From assembly GCA_051006995.1 (NCBI GenBank), contig JBPCSQ010000008.1, positions 62,001 to 126,000 on the forward strand: a stretch of DNA of 64,000 nt, written 5' to 3'. Shown piece after piece: positions 16,850-25,869 of the stretch. A model generated the notes under the pieces. That model saw only the letters and a list, made by a program, of their open reading frames with translations. It had not been told where the DNA came from and ran no database searches. Each line of letters starts with the position of its first letter. The stretch's first letter is position 1. The translations under genes were made by a program, and so were the position numbers. The stretch comes from JAIQGF01 sp051006995 (GTDB taxonomy: Bacteria > Acidobacteriota > Terriglobia > Terriglobales > Acidobacteriaceae).

Positions 16850-18418
16850 ATGGCGACGCCAACGGCGGGACCATCGGCCCCGGAAGCTTCGCAGTCTTTC
16901 CTATCGAATCGCTGGCTCATACTGTTCTTCAGCGTCACCAGCATGGTGGCGGTGGCGAACTTCCAGTATGGCTGGACGCTGTTTGTAGGACCGCTCCAGA
17001 AACAGCTCAAGGTGGAGCAGGCCCTCATCCAAGTCACCTTTACCGTTTTCGTGCTGCTGGAAACCTGGCTGGTTCCCTTCGAGGGCTGGCTGGTGGATAA
17101 GTTCGGCCCCAGGCTACTGGTAATTGCCGGAGGCGCCGCCGCCGGGCTCGGCTGGGTGTACAGCGGCAAAGCAGAGACCATTACCCAGCTTTATCTTGCC
17201 TACGCCGTCGCCGGACTCGGAGCCGGAATCGTTTACGGCACTGCAATCGGCAGCGCGTTGAAGTGGTTTCCCGACCATCGCGGCTTTGCGGCCGGATTGA
17301 CCGCCGCCGGTTTCGGCGCCGGTTCGGCCCTGACCGTATTGCCGATCTCCAACATGATCAACTCGGCGGGCTACCAAAAAACCTTTATCACCTGGGGAAT
17401 TATCCAGGGCGTGGCGGTCATGATCTGCGCCATGTTCCTGAAGGCACCGCCGCAGGGTTGGTTGCCGAAAAGTATGAGGGGCAAAACCGAAATCGTGGCG
17501 AAGAAGCGCCAGACGCTGGACGACTTCACTCCCACGGAAATGTTCGCGACCAACAACTTCTGGTTGATGTACTTCATGATGACGTTGGTGGCGACCGGCG
17601 GGCTGATGGCGACGGCGCAGTTGGCGCCGATGGCGGCCAGCTTCAAAGTGGACAAGGTCATGATCAAGTTCTTGATCTGGTCGCTGCCGGCACTGGCGTT
17701 CGCCTTACAAGCGGACCGCGTGATCAACGGGTTGTGCCGCCCGTTCTGGGGTTGGGTATCGGACCACATCGGGCGCGAGAAGACGATGACCATTGCCTTC
17801 GCGCTGGAAGGGTTCGCCATCTACCTGCTGGTGACGTTTGCGCACAAGCCGCTGTTCTTCGTGGTTTTTAGCGCGTTCACGTTCTTCGGCTGGGCCGAAA
17901 TCTACTCGCTGTTCCCGGCGCTGTGCGGAGACTTCTTCGGACGCAAACACGCGACGGCGAACTACGGGTTCCTGTACACCGCGAAGGGAACCGCTTCGGT
18001 ATTCGTGCCGATCGGGTCGGCGCTGGCGGCCGGGAAGGCGTTTGATTTCCGGGCCGACATCATGCTGCTGGTCGGCGGGTTGTTGGTGATCTTCGCACTC
18101 TTCGTGGCGCCAACCGTGCTGAAAATCAAACTCGGGGCGGCGAAGGCCATTCTGCTGACCACCGCCGGAGTGATCATCATGTATGGCTTGGTCATGACGG
18201 TCATTCCGAATGTGCCGGGCTTCCACCTGAAGTTCATGATGCCGAAGGTGGGCTGGCAGGGTGTATTTAAGGTCGCGATCGCATTCGACTGGATCGCAGC
18301 CGTGCTGGGCTGGTTCATCCTGCGCAAGATGAAGCCGCCGGTGAAACAGGCTTTGGCGAGTGCGCCCGGAATGGTCGCGCCGAAACCGGAAGCCGAACTG
18401 GTTGGCGCCGGACGGTAG
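16850..18418 (+). CDS. Oxalate/formate antiporter family (OFA) transporter
   Basis: 522 residues, 12 predicted membrane helices of the major facilitator superfamily, with AAGGAGG nine bases before the ATG. The helix-4/5 pattern (GLGAGIVYGTAIGSALKWFP) is characteristic of the OFA family. The two charged residues that hold oxalate in OxlT, an Arg in helix 8 and a Lys in helix 11, are present at R297 (NGLCRPFWGWVSD) and K379 (NYGFLYTAKG). It should import oxalate across the inner membrane, exchanging it for formate, bicarbonate or another anion. Its position beside OOR agrees. The C-terminus is extended by two more hydrophobic stretches. Confidence 0.88.
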   Translation: MATPTAGPSAPEASQSFLSNRWLILFFSVTSMVAVANFQYGWTLFVGPLQKQLKVEQALIQVTFTVFVLLETWLVPFEGWLVDKFGPRLLVIAGGAAAGLGWVYSGKAETITQLYLAYAVAGLGAGIVYGTAIGSALKWFPDHRGFAAGLTAAGFGAGSALTVLPISNMINSAGYQKTFITWGIIQGVAVMICAMFLKAPPQGWLPKSMRGKTEIVAKKRQTLDDFTPTEMFATNNFWLMYFMMTLVATGGLMATAQLAPMAASFKVDKVMIKFLIWSLPALAFALQADRVINGLCRPFWGWVSDHIGREKTMTIAFALEGFAIYLLVTFAHKPLFFVVFSAFTFFGWAEIYSLFPALCGDFFGRKHATANYGFLYTAKGTASVFVPIGSALAAGKAFDFRADIMLLVGGLLVIFALFVAPTVLKIKLGAAKAILLTTAGVIIMYGLVMTVIPNVPGFHLKFMMPKVGWQGVFKVAIAFDWIAAVLGWFILRKMKPPVKQALASAPGMVAPKPEAELVGAGR

Positions 18419-18447
18419 CTGAAGGCTGGTTATTTTCACCATTCAGA

Positions 18448-18510
18448 GTCCCGGCACCCCCGCTGGCTGTTGCCAGAGGGGTGTCGGGACGAAAATGGAT
18501 GATTTTTTTT
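18448..18510 (+). terminator. Terminator after the transporter gene
   Basis: GTCCCGGCACCCC pairs with GGGGTGTCGGGAC (one G-T wobble), with an inner CTGGC/GCCAG stem. A run of eight T follows 12 bases later at 18503-18510. The T-run is more distant than usual, but stem strength is high. Confidence 0.65.
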
Positions 18511-18523
18511 ACAGACGTTGGGG

Positions 18524-18529
18524 TACAAT
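18524..18529 (+). promoter_or_regulatory. Possible -10 box for the porin gene
   Basis: TACAAT within GGGTACAATGGG, followed by a GC hairpin and ~150 bases of leader before the porin ATG. No convincing -35 element is present at 17-bp spacing. Confidence 0.35.
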
Positions 18530-18689
18530 GGGCCGCTTTTTTGGGCGGGTCCCCCGCCTGAAGATTCACGGAAGTTTCACATTACTAGCAGTTTGGGAGT
18601 TGTAGTCTTTCCCACTGTGTTTTTTGTTGAGGTGCATATAGGGCCGAATCCAAGCTGACTTTACCAGGGTGTAATTGGGAGGGAGAGGA

Positions 18690-20573
18690 ATGAAGTTATT
18701 GAGACTAGTTCCGCTGCTTCTGCTTTCCGCTACCCTATGGTCGCAGACGGCAGCACCGCAAAGTACAACCACGACAACCACCACAACCACCAAGAAAAAA
18801 GCCACGACCACGAAGAAGGCGCCAGCCAAGAAGGCGGCTAAGGCACCCTCCGCGGCCAGTGAGATGAAGACTCTGCGCGATGCGGTCAATGCACAGCAGA
18901 CGCAGATTCAGCAGCTTCGCGATCAACTGTCGCAGCGCGACCAAACCCTGCAGCAAGTGCAGCAGCAGTTGAGCACGCTGCAGACGCAGGCGCAACAGGC
19001 GGCGAGTACGGCGCAGCAGGCGCAGAGCACCGCGCAGGCGGCGCAGACCGCGGCCCAGCAGGCGCAAAGCACGGCGACGACCGCGCAGTCGACTGCTACG
19101 ACGACGACCACCAATCTGGCGACCACCAACAAGAAAGTTTCTGACCTGGAAAGCCCGACGGCAATTCATTTCCGCGGAGTCACTATTACGCCAGGCGGCT
19201 TCCTGAACCTGAATGCGATTTGGCGCAACCACAACACCAATTCGGACGTTGCGTCCACGTTCACCGCTTTCCCGCTGAGCGGGACGGCGAACTCGCACCT
19301 TTCCGAGTTCCGCATGACGGCGCGGTACTCGCGATTCTCGCTGCTGGCCGAAGGCAAGCACGGGGACTGGGTGGGACAAGGGTACGGCGAAATCGACTTT
19401 GAGGGCGCCGCACCGTCGGCCAACGAAAACATCACCAACAGCTTTCAACCCCGCATTCGCCTGCTGTATGTGAACGCCGAGAACAAGAACAACGGCTGGG
19501 CGTTCATGGGCGGACACAACTGGAGTCTGGTCACACCCAATCGCAAAGGCATCGGCAACAATTTTGCGATTCCGTTGACGATCGACGGCTCCATCTTTGT
19601 CGGCTTCCACTACGCACGCCAAGGCGGCTTCCGCGTCACCAAGACGGCGAAGAGCAAGGTCTGGGCGATCTCGTTCGCGGTGGAGAACCCGGAAACAACG
19701 TTCGCCAACGGCACCTGCAACACGATAGCGGCAGCCGGGCAGACCTGCACTCTGCCGGCCGGAACGACGAGCGGTTTCCCGACCGGATTGGGACTCGGCA
19801 ACGTCGGCGGGCTGTCAACGAGCACGACCAACACACCTAATAACGCCGGCGCCTTTGCGGCGGCTCCATCCACCGATGCGGCTCCCGACGTGATCTTCAA
19901 GGTAGCGTTTGATCCGAAGTGGGGTCACTACGAAGTCGGCTTCATCGGCCGGACGTTCCGCGACCGGGTCATCCGCATCACGGGGGTGCCGAATGGTGGA
20001 ACCAACCTGTACAGCTATGGTGGTGGAATCACCTTCAACGGGATTCTGCCGATCGTGGCGAAGAAAGTTGATTTCATGTGGTCGACGATGTTCGGACGCG
20101 GCTTGGGCCGGTACGGACCGGGCGGCGGCACGGACGTGACCATCAAGCCGGATGGCTCGCTGGCGCCAATCAAGGCGGCCCAGGTAGCGTTCGGCATCGA
20201 GACGCATCCGACGCCGAAGTGGGACTTCGTCATCTACGGCGGCAACGAATATTACGGCCGGACGCAATACAACATGGGTACGGTAGCGGCCCCGATTCTG
20301 GTGGGCTGGGGATTTAATACCAGCAACCTGAACCAGTGCTCGGCGGAAATCGTCGGCGCGCTGCTGGGCGCTTGCACGTTCCAGAACCGCGATGTATGGG
20401 AAGTCCAGCCGGGCTTCTGGTATCGCTTCTGGCGCGGCAAGGAAGGCACGCTGAACTTCGGCATGTCGTATGCCTACGTTAGTCGTAGACCGTGGGCCGG
20501 CGTACCGGCTTCGGCACGGCCTTCGGGTATCGAGCAGCAGGTGCTGACCGCGCTGCGTTGGTACTTCCCGTAA
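18690..20573 (+). CDS. DcaP-like outer-membrane porin with coiled coil
   Basis: 627 residues with GGGAGAGGA before the ATG. A signal peptide (1-~20) leads into a Thr/Lys-rich stretch, then a long Gln/Ala coiled coil (~55-150, repeats such as TAQQAQSTAQAA) and a beta-barrel domain of ~470 residues ending in an aromatic (WYFP), as outer-membrane proteins do. The layout matches DcaP-type porins, in which the N-terminal coiled coil trimerises. DcaP porins pass dicarboxylates, so a role in oxalate entry fits the neighbourhood; this is inferred. A perfect terminator follows. Confidence 0.8.
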   Translation: MKLLRLVPLLLLSATLWSQTAAPQSTTTTTTTTTKKKATTTKKAPAKKAAKAPSAASEMKTLRDAVNAQQTQIQQLRDQLSQRDQTLQQVQQQLSTLQTQAQQAASTAQQAQSTAQAAQTAAQQAQSTATTAQSTATTTTTNLATTNKKVSDLESPTAIHFRGVTITPGGFLNLNAIWRNHNTNSDVASTFTAFPLSGTANSHLSEFRMTARYSRFSLLAEGKHGDWVGQGYGEIDFEGAAPSANENITNSFQPRIRLLYVNAENKNNGWAFMGGHNWSLVTPNRKGIGNNFAIPLTIDGSIFVGFHYARQGGFRVTKTAKSKVWAISFAVENPETTFANGTCNTIAAAGQTCTLPAGTTSGFPTGLGLGNVGGLSTSTTNTPNNAGAFAAAPSTDAAPDVIFKVAFDPKWGHYEVGFIGRTFRDRVIRITGVPNGGTNLYSYGGGITFNGILPIVAKKVDFMWSTMFGRGLGRYGPGGGTDVTIKPDGSLAPIKAAQVAFGIETHPTPKWDFVIYGGNEYYGRTQYNMGTVAAPILVGWGFNTSNLNQCSAEIVGALLGACTFQNRDVWEVQPGFWYRFWRGKEGTLNFGMSYAYVSRRPWAGVPASARPSGIEQQVLTALRWYFP

Positions 20574-20608
20574 ACCAGGACTCACGCAAAAATGCGAAGC
20601 AGCGATTC

Positions 20609-20646
20609 GGCGCCGGTTGCGACCAACCGGCGCCATTTTTATTTTT
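20609..20646 (+). terminator. Rho-independent terminator after the porin
   Basis: A perfect 11-bp stem GGCGCCGGTTG/CAACCGGCGCC with loop CGAC, followed by ATTTTTATTTTT. Confidence 0.92.
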
Positions 20647-20791
20647 ACCCAGGCTCCATTCTGGAACGGTAGAAGAAAGGCTCGGGGAAACGGATGTGTT
20701 CTCCTGGGGGCGAGCAGGGGTAGGATAGAGCCGAGCGGGACCAGCCCAGCGGCGCTCGGCACGAGATGCGGGTGCGCCGGCGGAGGGCATC

Positions 20792-20968
20792 ATGGCCTAC
20801 GATACCAAAGACATCCGAGAGCTCGAGGACATTGCCGAGCACCTGCGGCAGCAGATCGGGCTGCATCCGAACTACGAATTGGAAAAGCTGCAATTGTCCG
20901 AGTGCGAACGCTGGCTGCAGAAACGCAAGCGCGAACTGCTCCAGCAGCGCCCGCGCACCAATGCGTAG
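20792..20968 (+). CDS. 58-residue helical hypothetical protein
   Basis: The frame begins MAYDTKDIRELEDIAEHLRQ and ends QQRPRTNA. It is strongly amphipathic and helical, rich in Glu, Leu, Gln and Arg, and contains one Trp and one Cys near the centre (CERWLQKRKREL). GGAGGG precedes the ATG by six bases. It probably forms a helical hairpin or dimer. No known family; charge suggests a small protein- or nucleic-acid-binding factor. Confidence 0.6.
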   Translation: MAYDTKDIRELEDIAEHLRQQIGLHPNYELEKLQLSECERWLQKRKRELLQQRPRTNA

Positions 20969-20998
20969 AGGATCGCGCCGCGGCTATGCGCCTACGAG

Positions 20999-21484
20999 TC
21001 AGCGCTTGTAGCCGATCTTGCGCAGGAACTCGCGTCGCTCGGAAACATCGGTTTCGCCTTCCACACCCTTCGGTGAGCTGCCATCAATGACGCCCATGAC
21101 GCCGGCGCCCTGGTCGCTACGAGCCACCACAACTTCCACCGGATTGGCAGTCGCGCAGAAGATGTTGCACACCTCCGGCACCCGCCGAATGGCATTCAGC
21201 ACGTTGATGGGATAGGCATTCCGCATCAGCACAACGAAGACATGTCCGGCAGCGAGCGCCTGAGCGTTGGCTACGGCAGCGGCGCGCAGCTGGTCGTCAT
21301 TGCCGTCAGCGCGCGTCAAGCACGGCCCGGAGCTCTCGTTGAAGGCCAGGCCGAATTTCGCTTGCGGGACGGTGGTCACCATTGCCTCGTACAAATCCTC
21401 CACCGTTTTAATGAAATGCGACTGCCCGATGACAATGTTGGCGTCGGAGGGAAATTCCATCTTTACGGAGTCGAAGTTGAGCAT
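20999..21484 (-). CDS. Adenosine-specific kinase-like protein
   Basis: 161 residues that match the conserved small family named adenosine-specific kinase (Adenosine_kin, first seen in archaea): FPSDANIVIGQSHFIKTVED, then FGLAFNESSGPCLTRADGND, and VRIPEVCNIFCATANPVEVV-like region near 115-135. The start chosen has GAGG five bases upstream and gives the normal family length; a longer frame adds 41 codons that run through AT-rich repeats. The family's biochemical role is poorly established. It is transcribed away from the small helical gene at 20792. Confidence 0.8.
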   Translation of the reverse strand: MLNFDSVKMEFPSDANIVIGQSHFIKTVEDLYEAMVTTVPQAKFGLAFNESSGPCLTRADGNDDQLRAAAVANAQALAAGHVFVVLMRNAYPINVLNAIRRVPEVCNIFCATANPVEVVVARSDQGAGVMGVIDGSSPKGVEGETDVSERREFLRKIGYKR

Positions 21485-21499
21485 GAGAACCTCGGGGGA

Positions 21500-21628
21500 T
21501 TTGTAATTTGTAATTAGTAATGTGTAATTGACGAGCTTCAGGTTGCGGGAAACGCGCCCGGGAACAAATGCACCGAGCGACGAATCATTCCAATTACAAA
21601 TGTCCAATTACTAATTACAAATTACAAA
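21500..21628. repeat. Inverted pair of 7-bp tandem repeats (TTTGTAA type)
   Basis: A 22-base arm at 21500-21521 is an exact reverse complement of 21607-21628. Each arm is made of 7-bp units (TTTGTAA, TTTGTAA, TTAGTAA, TGTGTAA). The AT-rich arms stand out from the GC-rich surroundings and flank 85 bases of ordinary intergenic DNA between two leftward genes. Confidence 0.8.
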
Positions 21629-23012
21629 TTCGGTTCTTCCACTCCGTCGCCTGTTCGTAAGCGTGAGCCAATCGCAGGACGCGCGCCTCACCGCCGGGCG
21701 GTCCGACGATCTGCAAACCCACCGGCAAACCGGAGCGGGTAAATCCGCAGGGAACGGAGATGGCGGGCAGTCCGAGCACGTTGAAAGGGCGGGTGTTGCG
21801 CAGCAGCATAATCTCGCGGCCGCGCAGGTCGTCGGGTTTGGCCTGCAACTCGGCAATCGAGGGCGCCGGCTGGGGGGAAGTCGGAGCGACGAGCAGATCG
21901 TGCTCGGCAAACAGGTCAGCGGCGGCGCGGCGGAGGGAGGCCAATTCGCGGCGTTTATGAATGTACTGCGTAGCCGTGATGCCTTCGTGACTGCGGATGC
22001 GCCGTAACGTTTCGGGCTGATAGAGATCGGCGTATTGCGGGAGCAGAGACGAATGATAAGCGTAAATCTCGGCCGTGCGTACGGTGGTGTCGGTATCAAT
22101 GGGAACACTGGCGTCGCTGAGCCCCGCCACTAGTGTTTCCAATACCTGCAGGGCATTATTCACGGCGGCAGCAACTTCCGGTTCGAGATCCTCGAAGAAG
22201 TATTGACGCGCGATGCCGAGGTGCATCTCCCGAGTTCCGGCGCCAATGGCGGCGGCGTAGTCCTCCTGGGGGAAGCTGCGGCTGCCGATGTCAGCCGGAT
22301 CATAGCCGGCAATGGCATGAAGCAGCAGGGCCGCGTCCTCGACAGTACGGGTCATGGGGCCGACATGATCGTGCGACCAGGCCAGGGGGATGACGCCGCG
22401 CGCGCTGACCAGCCCGTAGCTTGGCTTCAGCCCGACCACGCCGCACAGCGCGGCCGGCAGGCGGATAGAGCCGGCGGTGTCGGTGCCGAGCGCAGCAAAA
22501 CAAAGGCCGGTGGCCACGGCGGAGGCCGAGCCTGATGACGAGCCTCCAGGAATGTGCTCGCGCGAGCGCGGATTGCGCGCCATGCCGAAGAACCCGACCA
22601 TACCGCTGCCGCCGTAAGCGAATTCGTGCAGGTTCGTTTTGCCCAGCAGCACCGCGCCTTCGACCTTCAGCCGGCGCACGACCTCAGCGTCTTCGGGCGG
22701 CACACGCTGCTGAAAGACGGCGCTGGCGGCGGTGGTGCGCACTCCAGCGGTGTCAATCAAGTCCTTGAGGGCGACGGGAATCCCATGCAGCGGGCCGCGG
22801 TAATGACCGTGGGTAATCTCCTGTTCGGCGGCGCGTGCCTGCTGGAGAGCCAACTCGTCCGTCACGGTGATGAATGCCTTGAGCGCGGGATTGTGGAGCT
22901 CGATTTCGCGCAGGCAGGCTTGGGCGAGCTCGACGGGAGAAATGGAGCGGCGGCGCACCATGTCAGCGGCAGCCGATAGCGAAAGCGAAGTCAGCTCGGA
23001 AGTCGGGCTCAT
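21615..23012 (-). CDS. Amidase (amidase signature family)
   Basis: 465 residues. It carries the full amidase signature: catalytic Lys in PVALKDLIDTAG, the Gly/Ser-rich block GGSSSGSASAVATG and the catalytic Ser region GTDTAGSIRLPAALCGVVGL. Family members hydrolyse amides or act as GatA subunits of tRNA amidotransferases. With no gatB or gatC nearby, a free-standing amidase is more likely. Its 3' end runs through one arm of the AT-rich repeat, so the last residues may not be conserved. The substrate is unknown. Confidence 0.85.
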   Translation of the reverse strand: MSPTSELTSLSLSAAADMVRRRSISPVELAQACLREIELHNPALKAFITVTDELALQQARAAEQEITHGHYRGPLHGIPVALKDLIDTAGVRTTAASAVFQQRVPPEDAEVVRRLKVEGAVLLGKTNLHEFAYGGSGMVGFFGMARNPRSREHIPGGSSSGSASAVATGLCFAALGTDTAGSIRLPAALCGVVGLKPSYGLVSARGVIPLAWSHDHVGPMTRTVEDAALLLHAIAGYDPADIGSRSFPQEDYAAAIGAGTREMHLGIARQYFFEDLEPEVAAAVNNALQVLETLVAGLSDASVPIDTDTTVRTAEIYAYHSSLLPQYADLYQPETLRRIRSHEGITATQYIHKRRELASLRRAAADLFAEHDLLVAPTSPQPAPSIAELQAKPDDLRGREIMLLRNTRPFNVLGLPAISVPCGFTRSGLPVGLQIVGPPGGEARVLRLAHAYEQATEWKNRICNL

Positions 23013-23145
23013 CAGGTTTCAGCCCGTCATAGTACACGCGGGGGAGGGACCTTGACACCCCACCCTTGCGACGCGGTGGGAACCCGGCCCAGGGCGACCG
23101 GGCTGCATATGCGGAGATCCATCCGCGAGACGAAAGGGCAACGAG

Positions 23146-24807
23146 CTACCCTTTGTAGGCAAGTTCCAGGATGGTGCAATCGTCGTTGAGCGGCGTCTCG
23201 CCGCAAAAGGACTTTACGCCGGCGAAGATGGAGTCGAAGGGATGGTCGGAATTGGCGGCCTGTTCCAGGCGCGAGTCGCCGAAAAATTCGCCGGTTGCGT
23301 CCTCGGCCTCGGTGACACCGTCGGTGACCATGACGAAGCGGCCGCCCGGTGGCAGTTTGAGGGTGGCGCTCTCGAATTCGGCGGCGGCCAGCAGTCCGAC
23401 CGGCAGATTGCAATCCTTCGGGCGGATGGCAGTCCCGCCGGCGATCAGCACCGGGGGGACATGGCCGCAGTTAACGTATTCCAACTCGCCATCGGGCTTA
23501 AGGCGGCAGAGCAGCAGGGTCGCATATTTCTGGCCCATTACTTTGCGGCAGAGAAATGTGTTGGCGGTGGTCACGATTTCCGCGAGCGGCATGTTGGCCA
23601 CGAGCTGGGCGTAGATCATCCCTTGAAGAATGGAAGCCAGCAGGGCGGCAGTGATGCCCTTGCCGGAAACGTCGGCGACCAGCACGTTGAGCCCCTGGTC
23701 GGTGGTGACCACGTCGAAGAAATCGCCTCCTACGTCTTTGCAAGCCAGGTTGGTGGCGCGGATGGCGGCAAAGGGAACGTCGGGAATGGTTACGGTCATC
23801 AGCCGCTGCTGGATGGTGCCGGCAATGGCTAGCTCCTGCTGATAGCGGCGATTGGCTTCCTCGGCCTGCACCAGGTGGGCATTCTCCACCAGGGCGGCGG
23901 CTTCATGGGCGATGGCGCGAAGAATGTCGTGGCTGACGGCGGAGATGTCGCGCGAAGCGAAGCGGCTGTCGAGGTAGAGCACGCCGCGCACCTGCGGATG
24001 GGCGTCGGCTTCTTTGGTGACGGCTTTCTCCTGAAGCTGGGTTTGCGTCCGCCGCAGAGGGATGGCGATGACGGTGCGCAGGTCGTAGGCGATGATGCTG
24101 TTGCGCGCCGCCAGATCGCTCGAGGAGCTGGTGTCGCTGACCATGAATTCGGAGGCGGCACTGGCGGCTTCTTCCAGGATGGACTTGGAAATTCCGGTGT
24201 CGTCCATCAACTGCTCGCCCTTGGCGTTGCGGCCCGCGGCCATCTGCATCTTGCCGTCCGTCCCGCGTAAGAAGACGTAACCGCGCTCCGCCTTGGTGAG
24301 CTTGAGAGTGGAATCAAGCAGCGTCACCAGCACGTCGGAGAGCAGGCCGGTGGTGTTCAGCTTGCGGGCCGCTTCCAGGAAGAGGCGGAGTTTTTCGAGG
24401 TCGGTACTGCCCGCGGTCGCCGGCAGCATGGAGATCTGGCTGAGAAATTCGGCGGCGCTGGAGCTGGGGCGGTCGGGAGCAAAGATGGCGTAGGCAGCGT
24501 CGCGAGCGCCAAAATCAATGCGATCGTTGGGTACCAGCTTGTGGCGTTCGCGGCGAACGCCGTTGACGAAGGTGCCGTGCCGGCTGTTCAGATCGACCAG
24601 GTAGTAGTCGCCGTTTTCGCAGACAATTTGCGCGTGCTCGCGGGAGACGCGCGAGTCGGCGATGACCAGATCACGATCAGTTTTACGCCCGATGGTGAAT
24701 GGCAGGCGCTCCATCTGGATGGTGCGCTGCTCGGCGCCGTCCACGTACAGCAGCGCGGGAACGGCGGTACTCAGCGGCGCGGGCGAGGTGGCAGAGAGCC
24801 CGGACAT
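23146..24807 (-). CDS. FHA-GAF-PP2C (SpoIIE-type) phosphatase
   Basis: 553 residues. Domains in order: an FHA phosphothreonine-binding domain (~25-110, FTIGRKTDRDLVIADSRVSR then EHAQI and NSRHGTFVNG), a GAF sensor domain (~145-310) with a helical linker, and a PP2C/SpoIIE-like phosphatase domain (~330-553; DVGGDFFDVV, VADVSGKGITAALLAS, TDGVTEAED). Such proteins dephosphorylate anti-sigma factor antagonists and read kinase signals through the FHA domain. The STAS protein at 29360 is a plausible substrate in the same region. GGAG precedes the chosen ATG. Confidence 0.88.
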   Translation of the reverse strand: MSGLSATSPAPLSTAVPALLYVDGAEQRTIQMERLPFTIGRKTDRDLVIADSRVSREHAQIVCENGDYYLVDLNSRHGTFVNGVRRERHKLVPNDRIDFGARDAAYAIFAPDRPSSSAAEFLSQISMLPATAGSTDLEKLRLFLEAARKLNTTGLLSDVLVTLLDSTLKLTKAERGYVFLRGTDGKMQMAAGRNAKGEQLMDDTGISKSILEEAASAASEFMVSDTSSSSDLAARNSIIAYDLRTVIAIPLRRTQTQLQEKAVTKEADAHPQVRGVLYLDSRFASRDISAVSHDILRAIAHEAAALVENAHLVQAEEANRRYQQELAIAGTIQQRLMTVTIPDVPFAAIRATNLACKDVGGDFFDVVTTDQGLNVLVADVSGKGITAALLASILQGMIYAQLVANMPLAEIVTTANTFLCRKVMGQKYATLLLCRLKPDGELEYVNCGHVPPVLIAGGTAIRPKDCNLPVGLLAAAEFESATLKLPPGGRFVMVTDGVTEAEDATGEFFGDSRLEQAANSDHPFDSIFAGVKSFCGETPLNDDCTILELAYKG

Positions 24808-24956
24808 ACGTGCAACTCCGTGAACAATGATGGCCCCAGAGCCGACATTCGGGCTGGGTGCTGGCACAGCGTACTTGGTTTCCCAACCCGTTGCAACCCG
24901 CCCCCAGCCTGCGCACCCGGCCCGGAGGCCGGGCATCAGACAGGGAGGAGGCCGCT

Positions 24957-25379
24957 ATGAAATCCGAAAGGAAAACCGATGTCGCAGCCGAAGCGCTGCG
25001 GTTCACCCTCGGCGGGACCGCATTCGTCGCCGGCCTGGATAAATTCTTCAACCTGCTGACCGATTGGGACAAATACATCAGCCCGATCGCTCACGAAAAC
25101 CTTCCTGTCAGCGACCGCAATTTCATGCGGCTGGTGGGAGTGATCGAAATGGGAGTAGGGGCCCTCATCCTGAAAGGCGAGACGCGATTGGGGGGATACA
25201 TCGCGGGCGGGTGGCTGCTGGGGATTGCCGCCAACCTGATCGCCAACCGTGATTACGACATAGCGGCACGCGACGTCAACATGGCAGTGGGCGCCTTTGC
25301 CCTGGCGCAGCTCAGCGAGGCGCGGCGAGCGGCCCGGCCCGTCATCAAACGGACTTTCGAGGAGCAGCGCGCGGCGTGA
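24957..25379 (+). CDS. Small integral membrane protein, DoxX-like
   Basis: 140 residues with a strong GGGAGGAGG site before the ATG. Four hydrophobic stretches are visible (around 16-30, 53-70, 76-93 and 104-120) and the overall pattern, with FTLGGTAFVAGLDKFFNLLT at the start, resembles the DoxX/SURF4-like membrane family. The last 25 residues are basic and probably cytoplasmic. It is divergent from the phosphatase gene. Function is uncertain; the family is linked to redox balance or membrane stress. Confidence 0.65.
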   Translation: MKSERKTDVAAEALRFTLGGTAFVAGLDKFFNLLTDWDKYISPIAHENLPVSDRNFMRLVGVIEMGVGALILKGETRLGGYIAGGWLLGIAANLIANRDYDIAARDVNMAVGAFALAQLSEARRAARPVIKRTFEEQRAA

Positions 25380-25431
25380 TCCCGGAGGCTCCGGGCGGAA
25401 CTTGGCCGCGCGAGCCGAGTTCCGGGGTTGT

Positions 25432-25437
25432 TATAAT
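25432..25437 (+). promoter_or_regulatory. Possible -10 box for the receiver gene
   Basis: A perfect TATAAT preceded by TTGT, 60 bases before the ATG at 25498. No -35 at normal spacing is evident. Confidence 0.35.
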
Positions 25438-25497
25438 TCAGGCTCGGACCTTACACAGGGTGAGCTGAAGCGTAATCCACCCAGGAGCCGACTTCGG

Positions 25498-25869
25498 ATG
25501 AGCGGGAAGAAAGGCAAGCCGAAAGTGCTGGTCGTGGACGACGAGCGCGTCATTGCTGACACGCTAGCAATCATTCTCAACCAGCATGGCTTCGAAGCTT
25601 TTGCCGTCTATACCGGGACGGCGGCGGTGGAGCGGGCGCGCAGCGTGAAGCCGGATTTGATTATCAGCGACGTCATCATGCCCGACATGAACGGCATTGA
25701 AGCGGCCATCCATATCCGTAAGTTCCTGCCCGGCTGCAAAATCCTGCTGTTCTCCGGCCAAGCGGCCACCGCCGATTTGCTGGAGAGCGCTCGCGCCCAG
25801 GGACACGAGTTCGAGATCCTCGCCAAGCCCGTCCATCCGCAGGATCTGCTGGCCAAGCTGAGGGGCTAA
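25498..25869 (+). CDS. Receiver-only response regulator
   Basis: 123 residues that form just one receiver domain: acidic pair D14-D15, phospho-acceptor D58 (LIISDVIMPDMNG), switch Ser in LLFSG and Lys in LAKPVHP. It lacks an output domain, so it acts through protein contact. The final helix ends QDLLAKLRG. The protein at 53269 is a clear paralogue. It follows the DoxX-like gene by ~120 bases, with its own -10-like element, and no histidine kinase is adjacent. Confidence 0.85.
   Translation: MSGKKGKPKVLVVDDERVIADTLAIILNQHGFEAFAVYTGTAAVERARSVKPDLIISDVIMPDMNGIEAAIHIRKFLPGCKILLFSGQAATADLLESARAQGHEFEILAKPVHPQDLLAKLRG

Noticed and set aside
21500..21628. CRISPR array
   Set aside because: The repeats are 7-bp units in two inverted blocks, with no regular spacers and no cas genes. 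No CRISPR array was seen anywhere in the window.
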